Assembly: GCF_001625215.2 (NCBI RefSeq)
Contig: NC_030383.2
Coordinates: 47,798,380 to 47,862,379, forward strand
Source of the DNA: Daucus carota subsp. sativus
Taxonomy: Eukaryota > Streptophyta > Magnoliopsida > Apiales > Apiaceae
Length of the DNA: 64,000 nucleotides
Reading direction: 5' to 3'
Made by a program: the position numbers and the translations under genes. This document shows positions 55,986-64,000 of the stretch, one piece after another. Within the stretch, counting starts at the first letter, position 1; each line of letters starts with the position of its first letter. The notes beneath the pieces are model-generated. The model had not been told where the DNA came from. It did not search any database and saw only the letters and a list, made by a program, of their open reading frames with translations.

Positions 55986-56980
55986 TAGATGTATCTAGAT
56001 GTATGTTTTCCGTGTGTGAACAAGGACACAGTTGCATTTCCCGGGAAGTTTTGGAAATAGTCACGACAGTTTCGACAACGGTTAGTGTATTAGCGATTAT
56101 TATCTTGGCAGTGTAGATTAAGGAGAATCGATGGATGGATTATACGACAAAGGAATCAAGTAAATTAAAAAAAAATGTGCAATGACGGTTGTTATCCGGT
56201 TTCATATCCGCCGGTTTCACTATCTCAACCATCATCGAATATCGGGGACTATTTTAGGTAAATCTCGTGTGAAGAAAACCACGGGCTAAAGTATCATATT
56301 AATATCGTATCACACACTATTTATTTGTTGTGCACTACGCCGGGGTCTTCACGAAAAAGTTTGATTTGGCTGAATCAACTTTTCACAAAAAATCTGTCAA
56401 AAAAAAAAAAAAAAAACTTTTCACAAAACGGAGATCATAGTATTTCTTCAGCCCTGGGCTTTTGCGCAATCGTCGGAAAATATCTATTTTGATTAATTTT
56501 GGAGACTTCGGCTGGAGATTATAAATTTTTATCAGCGAATCATTCAAAAAGTTAATCCTATTTGACGCATGGAGCCGAGTACATATAACTTTAAGGTCAT
56601 TTGTCTTGAAGTTATTGTCTCGATCCATACGAGTGCAATCAAACATGGTCCTATATACACATAAACATTGAGAACCAAAACGAGAAAATACATGGGGGAG
56701 GTCATATTATACACTTTTAGCACAAGAAAGTGTCATGTTCATAACATCAAAAAACGAAAAAACAGCAGCATCAAACTTTTCTCGACTGGGAAAATGACCC
56801 CTCTAGCCAATAGCCAAAATCCATGTAAATACATTGGATTCGAACTGGTAAATGATGATGACCACTCACTGTCCTAAGTTTTATCTAACTCATATCTGCT
56901 AGTTTAGTATGGTTTAACTTATGTTAGACTTGTACTTGCTTATGCTTAGTTGCTTCTCGTTGATTTCTCCCTATCAGATA
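55986..56980. other. Intergenic DNA, nothing recognised
   Basis: No gene or bounded element seen. Short minus and plus frames near 56383-56877 lack family resemblance. Confidence 0.45.
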
Positions 56981-57242
56981 CTCCCTCCGTCCCCTTTTAC
57001 TTGTCCCTTTTGAAAAAATAACGCATCTTAAGAAAATGTTAGGTGAATATCTTGTTTTCATACATATGCCTAATAAATGTAATGAATTAGATAGAGTTGT
57101 GTATATATATATGCTAGTCAAACATTGGAAGTTGTTACATTCTGAAAAAACATACAAAAAGTTGCTTTGAAAAGAGAAGTGGACAAGTAATTTGGGACAA
57201 ATTTTTTTTTCAAAAAGGACATGTAAAAAGGGACGGAGGGAG
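56981..57242. mobile_element. Stowaway MITE, first of an adjacent pair
   Basis: The ends CTCCCTCCGTCCCCTTTTAC and GTAAAAAGGGACGGAGGGAG are a near-perfect inverted pair, flanked by TA (56979-56980 and 57243-57244). The right TA also serves the next element. Confidence 0.88.
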
Positions 57243-57244
57243 TA

Positions 57245-57535
57245 CTCCTTATAGGTCCATTTTGGAATAAACACTCATATTAAGAAAAAAGTTGGTTATA
57301 TAGAATCTTATCTCATGTATCATTAATTAGTGCATTGATAAGTGAGAATATAGTTGAATTTCAAAAAAATCACAATAAATATGGGGATTTAGTGCATTAT
57401 GAAATGAGAATAATGTTGAGTTTCAAAAAAAATCACAATTAATATGTAGATAAATTTGTATTGAAAGAAGAGAAGGACAAGTATTTTGGGACAAATTTTT
57501 TTCCAAAAGAGACCTATAAATTGACACGGAGGGAG
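57245..57535. mobile_element. Stowaway MITE, second of an adjacent pair
   Basis: Begins CTCCTTATAGGTCCATTTTG and ends AATTGACACGGAGGGAG before TA (57536-57537). The internal GGTCCATTTTGGAA / CCAAAAGAGACCTATA pairing supports inverted ends. It holds an internal direct repeat (TGAGTTTCAAAAAAAATCAC). It abuts the first element with a single shared TA. Confidence 0.75.
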
Positions 57536-57537
57536 TA

Positions 57538-59875
57538 TACACTTCCAACTTCCAAGCATGTCTTGGTTACATCCTGAGACCTGAATGAACTATATACAAT
57601 CAAGTTTGAATTGAAAATACGGCTTTAAGGGAGTATATACTTTGTTTTGGAGTGACTCTGCGGCTCTGGACCATATTATGATTGATACTCATAAGAGTTA
57701 ACCTCGGCTTTTCTTATTTTCCCTCAGATCTGGTGAACATATTTCCGTGGCATGAGAAAGACTGGGAAGCTCGTTTCATACAATCAGACCAACATTTTTC
57801 GATCACTTCATACCTAATCTGAAACAGTTGGACTCCTAGACCTTTTATTTCTGCATCATTTGCATTATGCAACTGTCCAGTACTCACAACAAGCCCTTAC
57901 GTTACTTGGGCGGACCAGCACTGTAAGCCGGGGTATTATTCTCCTCCATAACAGCTCACAGATCATTCTTAAGAAGATGGGCTATTAACTTATAAAAGGG
58001 AAATATCGCAACTTATGTGGGAACGGTCAAATTAACTGCACAGTATTGGTGGTGGTGTTAACCCTCCCGTGCAGCTCCAAAACCCTTCCTAATATCAACT
58101 AATTTTTTTTTTAAACTTAATTTTCCCTGCTTGCTAATAACCCACATGTAAGTTAGGATTAATGTTGTGTTATACTGAAATATTATAGAACATAACAATA
58201 ACTATCATATTATGTGTAAATTATATAGAGACTGAGCAGAAGGCTCCCAGTTTCAATTTTCTAGTACTTCTAAATTTTAATATCAAAAATCCAAGGGCAG
58301 TCTCCCTGCAGGTTGTGTCAGTGGCTTCTCCTTGTCAATTTGTTCATTTCAATAGACTGCAGTTTAGCTCCCTTCTTTATCTTTTTCTTTTTTGGTTGGG
58401 ACCATTGAATAGGAAGCTCCAACTCCTACATCTCCAATTATTAGCTAAAGGATTTCTCTATTCTGGTGAACATGAAACAGAACTTACATTCACAACATCT
58501 TAGTTGCACTATGTATGACAGCTTAGTGCCAGTTGAATCAGAACTTAAAATTCTAACATATGTAGTAGTTACATTTAAGTTATATGTTTTTTGATGTTTT
58601 CTACTGTCAGAACTCTAACCCTAAATTCACGAAGTACCTGTGAACAGTTAATTTTGAGCAATAAACATAATTCTGAGATAGACTGTGTTAAATTACTTGT
58701 AAAGTGCATTTATTTCCTTCCTCATTATTGCTTGTGGCTCGCGGGTTTGTTGATGTAGTTCTTTCTCCCTGTGTGTACAGATGGTAGTAATAACCTTTAT
58801 TCATTGTTCAATTTGCTTTAGACATTTCTTTACAGTTCTTTTTATGTTTTGCGCATTCCAAATGAAACTTCTCACGTGTCCCAAAAGTTTGTGCTTATCT
58901 TGTTCAAACTTACTTTCTTCCTTGATATTGTAGATCTTAAATCTTAATAAATCGCGAGAACATTACAAATCTCTCTTGCCTAAAACTCCAGATCAACAGG
59001 TCTGTGAAAGGTCCGGATATCTGCAGACTCACCCTTAAATATTTCTAAAGCAGCCATCAAGGATTGTCGAACCCTTCCCTCGTCAAGATGTTCTGTACTG
59101 AAAATGTTTACGTTATGCCTAAGATATTCTGTACTGAAAATGTCTACGTTATGCCTAGAACTCTGTGTATTAGTATCTTTTAAAGATTTTAGGGTCCTTA
59201 TGATGATATGATCTATTCATCTGAACAAGTTGTAGCAGGATCTTTTCCTGAAACACAGAAGGTGAGGGAGCTTTATACTAGCAATACAAATTCCGGGAAA
59301 CAACGGGTTTAGAATATAATGTGCTTCCATGCATATATCCTAATCAGAAATTACATTTATGATACTGGACTACGGCAAATTATAGATTCCCTTCTGCCCT
59401 AATAATAAGTCCAAATATGGGCACAAAAATCAATGGCTTTGTGATGTTTCGAGTACGAATGAGATGTTATAGCAGGGAGATAGTGAGGTCCCTTTGAACA
59501 GCTGCATGAAAGCAAATGTTGTGTTTCTCATGGACCCAACCAAATCTAAAGTAAAAGAGAAGATACACTTTATTCACTGTATATTATTATTGTTATAGTA
59601 CTAATCTCCCTTCAAGTACCACAAAATGGGCTTTAATATTGCAGTTATAAAGTTAGCAAAATGGCTCCTCACAAGGAAAGATTGAAACATTTAGCTCACT
59701 TACCCTGCTTTTCACTGCTACTAGTATGTTCTCTTCTTCAACTTGCTTAGCTCTCTCCTGAGCTCCAAAGGATCACTTCTGTGATTGTTTCAATCTTGTT
59801 TGTTCTTAAATCTCATCTCCAGTGGCCGGCAAGTTTGTCTTGGGGAGAGTATGTGAAGACAAGAGTGGAGAAATC
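57538..59875. other. Long upstream region of the CLE gene, nothing else recognised
   Basis: No gene, RNA or bounded element recognised. A 40-bp direct repeat (AAGATATTCTGTACTGAAAA/ AAGATGTTCTGTACTGAAAA with ACGTTATGCCTA) lies at about 59086-59158. The last few hundred bases presumably hold the CLE promoter. Confidence 0.4.
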
Positions 59876-60559
59876 ATGGTTGGCAGTGGTAGAATTTGCA
59901 GGGGCTCCAGGGGAGCTGTTTTTTTTGTGGGGGTTGTCTGTTTATTGCTTGTTGGTATTATAAACCATCAGACAAGACAAATGACTATGGTTACAGTCGT
60001 TGCGTCAGCAGGAAGATTCGAGGACTGGAAGTCTATAGGAAAACAGAGGAAACACGGTGTTCTGCATCACGATCTTAATTTTGTGAGCAAGAGAAGAGTA
60101 CCTAACGGACCTGACCCTATTCACAACAGGTATATTCTCAACATTACATGTTTAGATGAAAGAAAAGCTATATTATGCATACATTATGCATGGCTTGTGG
60201 TTGATCTTTTCAGTGTTACCTAAATCACCCACAAGTTCCAACATCACGATGTCTTGCTATAATTTAGTCATGAAAAGAAATAAGATGAGCGGCTAAAATT
60301 GTCGTGTTCTTCGATGTCCCAACTCTTTTAGATTATTAAACATCTTCCGTTAATATCAATCTTTTTCTCAACTTATTAATTTACAACATGCCAAGAGAGA
60401 TGGGAGAAGGATTTGAACCTCCTTCAGGATTTCAAACAGAACGATAAACACTAGGCTCCTTTAAATCAAAGCCTCTTTCTTCTAAAATTTTTCACATACA
60501 CACTTCATCTTTTTTTCAGAAGAGCAGGGAAGTCTACACAACCACCTGATCGAGCTTGA
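59876..60559 (+). CDS. CLE25-like: CLE peptide precursor, CLE25-type
   Basis: Two exons, 59876-60129 and 60520-60559, with an intron AG/GTATAT...TTTTCAG/A; 97 residues. The first in-frame ATG gives MVGSGRICRGSRGAVFFVGV..., a hydrophobic signal-anchor stretch at about 14-29. The variable region follows, then the CLE dodecapeptide RRVPNGPDPIHN at 73-84. Arabidopsis CLE25 is RKVPNGPDPIHN; the difference is one conservative change. The intron splits the Arg right after the peptide, and exon 2 adds only RAGKSTQPPDRA. CLE25-type peptides are secreted and perceived by BAM-class receptor kinases; CLE25 acts in phloem formation and as a root-to-leaf dehydration signal. Prolines in the motif are hydroxylation sites in known CLEs. 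Whether unspliced message is translated a little further is not important for the mature peptide. Confidence 0.9.
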
Positions 60560-63127
60560 GGATCGAGTAAAGTAGGAATCATCAGATCATTTGTAAAAGA
60601 AGGTCTACATTAAATATTGTTCAGCAGATGTCACTAGTTTGTAAAGTTCTAGACCATCGATTTTCATATTTAGAAAGGTTATGTGAACGAATAACAAGAG
60701 GACCTCTCAACCTCTAAATCGATCTACCTTATTGTAATTGTAATTGTCTGCTCTATGCTATACAAGGCCTGAACATTACTATGAAACTGCCAATGGGGAA
60801 GCCGGGAGGAGGGGGTTGACATCAAAAACTAGAGCTTCTTAACAACAAATATATGCAAACCTAGAGGGGTAGAAGAATCTTGAGGTCATCACATTAGCAT
60901 CTACATGTTCCCAGCCATTTCCTTTTGGAAGAAAAGAAGACGGATATGGATTTTTGCATGACAAAGAAAACAGCACTATCGATTTTTCACGACCCAAGAA
61001 TTGCACTAGCCTACATGTGTACTGTCAATTGTGTAGGCATGATATATGTAAAAAGATTGTTGTCTTTGCTTTGTGTTGCTTTCTCTTTATTAATTTATGT
61101 TTGTGTTTTCCATATAAAGAAATTTATCTTCCGCTTAAAGGCCTTTGTTTTTACATTTTCCCTATTAAATGGCTTTGGGTGAATATACAACCTAAATATG
61201 TTTTAGGTGGACAATGAACTTCTGAAGAAATATCTACATACTTCTTATATAAGGCTACAATATTCTGGGTTATACAGCTTAAATATAGATGATGCATATG
61301 TTTTGTTATTATTTCATTTAAGAATTTACTTTCCCTTTTTAACTTTTTAAATGTTGAGTTCTTGATGATTGCAACAGAGTGGAGATACATCACCTAAAGA
61401 TGATACAGAAACTAGAGTAGCTATTTCTGACAAAAAAGGAAAAAAAGAAACTAGAGTAGTTATTGTGGTACCCATTGTTATTACTTGTTGATAGACTTTA
61501 TATATGATCTTTCTTTCTTTCTTTTTTCTTTTTTCTGGAAAGTGGAACCAAAGTAACCCTTCTGATGGTTCTTTATCTTTTTTAACTTTAGCTTTTTACT
61601 GCTATGTTAATTTTGAATTTTAATAAATTTACAAGAAATAAGAATCAAAGACTTGGTCTTAAAGTAACTGAGATTCAAATTTAGAGGGTTTCTTCTTGCT
61701 TGCATGAGTTACAGATTCCCCATCTCATGCAATCTTTAATTTTATATATGGAAAGTAGATTTATTTTCTCTGCTTGCAGACTGAAATGACTGATCACACA
61801 TTCTCAGAAAATCCCACCTAATACCTATGCAGCTTCCTGCAATTTCTATTAAGTTCTGCTGGTGCTAAAATCAAGTAAAATGTCCATTTCATATGATTTG
61901 AACGGGTAAAGAAGCACCATTTGGTTTTTTTTAAGAATATACGAAATCTATCAGATACTTAACTCTGTGATATGATAATACATAGATTAAGAATAGGGGT
62001 ATGTTTGCTTTGGATTACTTTAATCCCCATACTATCACCTTATTTATTCTAAATGTAAAGGACTATGATCCCAAAAATTTTGATTTAGTAACCCCCTGAA
62101 ACAAAAATATCCTAGATGGTTTAATTGGTTCTTAGGATTATCATGGTCCAGGCGGCAGCCTAGATACCTGATAAATCAAGAGAGTAGATAATTAGTTGGT
62201 TTTAACTACAGGATCAGAATGAAATGGGTTCAGATTTTAACTTTAATAATAACCCTCAACCCCTTAGTACTATGTTTTACATTATTCTGCCTTCCTGAAT
62301 CCTTCAAAATAACTTTGCTGACTACTCTCAATCAATACTAGTTCATTTGAGAAAATTATTTATCTTACATTCTTCCTAGTTATTATTATATTGAATTTTA
62401 ACTAAATGTAACACTTGCTCAAAAATAAAATCCTAAAGAATAAATTTAGACCAAGTATGCCACAGGTCCATTAATTAGAAATCCAACAAAATAAATATCA
62501 GTTTTAATGTTTTCTAAGAGAATCATGAAGTATTCACTGACATACACATAAATCATGTTCACATTCTTTGTGTTCCCTATATTATATAATGTTAGCCAAG
62601 TGAAACCCCATAAAATAGTTCTAAATATGCTATAATTGATTGTGCCATCACCCTCCATCTGTAATTCATATATATATGATGAGCGTTGTGAAACGTTATG
62701 CTGGTGGTTTAATTAGGCTACATATATATATGCTTGAACTCATTGATGGTGAAAATATGTTACGCCTTTGAAAAAAATTTAAGAGCATGCAAGACTTATT
62801 TTCAAATGAGTATTCAGATCAACACTAGCAGTAGGGAACAGTCACATAACGGATAATTAAACCAGAACAAAATTTTTGGTGCACAAAAGCATAGATATAT
62901 GTAAAGCAGCAAAAGTTCAACATAGAACCATAATGGCTCTAGAATTCAACATATAATTTTTACTATGTGTTGGACTCACAAAATCTGCATAAATATAATA
63001 TGCAAGTGGTTGCATAGACAGACACATATGTATATGTGTGGTACATACAAAGAAATAGATACTTCGAATCTAAAAGCAACATGTACTTGTGTCAGAAAGC
63101 AAACTATTCAAGTGTCTATACTAGCCC
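60560..63127. other. Intergenic DNA, nothing recognised
   Basis: AT-rich, with several frames under 90 codons that lack family resemblance. Near 60400-60480, just inside the CLE intron, a GGATTTGAACCTCC motif recalls a tRNA-type B box on the minus strand; see rejected items. Confidence 0.45.
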
Positions 63128-63507
63128 GTTTGTTAGCCTTAAAATAAAATGACTTATGACTTATACTGACTTAATGTCTTAATGTGACACGCCCTCGACT
63201 TAAATTGTCTGTTTGAATAAATTTTATATTATAGGTGACTTATGGATTATTAAAACTGTAATAATAAACATAAATTTGATAAATTATTTATTTTAGTGTT
63301 GAAGTTGACTTATATTTAAAAAAAAAATATAAAAAATGAAATAAGTTGTACAAAAAAGTACATCCTGCCAACTTATGACTTTAGGTCGGTTTCCGGCTTA
63401 TTTTTAACTTTAAGTAGGCTTCTGGTTAATTACACAAACAGAAAATATTCAGCTTAAAGTCAAAAATGGCTTTAAGCCTGGGCTTAAAGCGCAGGCAAAC
63501 AGCTATA
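63128..63507. mobile_element. Non-autonomous DNA transposon (MITE), hAT-like, copy 2
   Basis: Starts near CCCGTTTGTTAGCCTTAAAA and ends ...CTTTAAGCCTGGGCTTAAAG then CGCAGGCAAACAG. Its order of motifs (ACTTATGACTT, TCTGTTTGA, TAAAGTCA, GGCTTATTTTTAACTTTAAG) follows the copy at 2131-2510. The inverted ends read roughly CTGTTTGCC/GGCAAACAG. Target duplication not clear. Confidence 0.6.
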
Positions 63508-63924
63508 GAGGGTTTTTCTATTCAGTGTGGCCAAAACCATATTGATTATTTTAAGACAACTATGACGGGATCGACAATTACCAGTCCATTTCTAGGTTGA
63601 GGCTTAAATCTAATGAATGAACTTCATCTTGAATTTCACAAGCTTACAAAAAGATAACTAAATAACAAACATAAGGAAATTAAGTTTCATTTCCCACTGC
63701 ACACAAGCAGACAACAATAATTTCATAAATAGGAAAAGCATATTAAAATTCCTAATGTATAGTACAGTTATACCTGATATATAGAATTGTATTACAGAAA
63801 GAAGACAAAAGCGGGATTTAGATAAGATACATCGATAGTCTGAGTACTTACCACATGATGCAGGAATTACCAGAGAACATTTACGCCACATTTTCATGCT
63901 TACAACACCTTTCAGCAACAGTAA

Positions 63925-64000
63925 CTATATTACCTTATCCATATCTTCTTTGCCAAAAAGCAATGGAAATTCATCATATTGTTCCGAGAAGCCATGTTCC
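63925..64000 (-). CDS. 3'-terminal coding stretch of an unidentified gene leaving the right edge
   Basis: Minus strand from the edge: EHGFSEQYDEFPLLFGKEDM then DKVI and a stop at 63925-63927. Composition and codons look like a real protein tail. An alternative is that the exon ends at the donor-like AAG/GTAATA (63934) and continues further left after an intron. Too short to name a family. Confidence 0.35.
   Translation of the reverse strand, partial: EHGFSEQYDEFPLLFGKEDMDKVI

Noticed and set aside
59822-59875. Longer N-terminus for the CLE precursor
   Set aside because: The frame is open upstream but begins with GTG, not ATG; the ATG at 59876 is followed by a proper hydrophobic signal stretch.
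60400-60480. tRNA or SINE B-box-like sequence (GGTTCAAATCC on the minus strand)
   Set aside because: No matching acceptor stem, anticodon arm or A box could be paired, and no poly(A) or target duplication was seen; it also lies in the CLE intron.
63658-63918. 86-codon minus frame at the right edge
   Set aside because: It has no family resemblance, and the intron needed to join it to the better coding stretch at 63925-64000 would be only about 25 bases.

Overview
The window is plant nuclear DNA. The evidence is intron-rich genes with GT-AG borders, plant-only families (R2R3-MYB, CLE peptide, AGC-VIII kinase with DFD, EDR2-like DUF1336 protein, thaumatin-like protein), abundant Stowaway, Tourist, hAT and Mutator MITEs, and a Ty3/gypsy element. 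The gene set fits a core eudicot; an asterid such as an Apiaceae species is possible, but this sequence alone does not prove a family. Intergenic DNA is very AT-rich. The gypsy element is a GC-rich island packed with the palindrome CCCGGG.

Layout. 1-115: possible 5' end of a gene leaving the left edge. 2.1-5.8 kb: transposon and retroposon relics. 6.1-7.6 kb: intronless AAA-ATPase (minus). 9.2-12.5 kb: MITEs and a minus-strand C/D snoRNA cluster that includes two copies of U18; much of the cluster is duplicated. 13.0-13.6 kb: a 592-bp Mutator-type foldback element. 13.85-25.75 kb: a thaumatin-like gene (minus) split by an 11-kb Tat-like LTR retrotransposon with nearly identical LTRs, a 79-bp tandem array and an antisense, apparently intron-containing gene. 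26.7-30.9 kb: LTR-like relic and MITEs. 31.5-33.4 kb: D6PK-like AGC kinase (plus). 36.7-40.5 kb: prolyl 4-hydroxylase with ShKT tail (plus), with a decayed paralogue at 44.7-45.5 kb. 46.2-48.2 kb: TDF1/MYB35-like R2R3-MYB (plus). 48.7-49.0 kb: small MASS-like protein (plus). 49.5-53.4 kb: EDR2-like protein, nine exons (minus). 55.4-57.5 kb: MITEs. 59.9-60.6 kb: CLE25-type peptide precursor, two exons (plus). 63.1-63.5 kb: a second copy of the element seen at 2.1 kb. 63.9 kb to the right edge: last coding stretch of an unidentified minus-strand gene.

The genes are independently transcribed and do not form one pathway. Several touch signalling and development: CLE peptide, polar-auxin-type AGC kinase, tapetal MYB, MAPK-substrate-like protein. 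P4H and the CLE peptide both belong to the secretory pathway; P4Hs hydroxylate prolines of secreted proteins, and CLE peptides are a class that carries hydroxyproline. The most informative items are the very recent LTR insertion into the thaumatin-like gene (5-bp target duplication, reading frame otherwise open), the nested antisense gene and palindrome-rich array inside that element, the duplicated U18 snoRNA cluster, and a two-copy retroposon family that shares only its 3' module. I did not recognise a CRISPR array, tRNA gene or rRNA gene.
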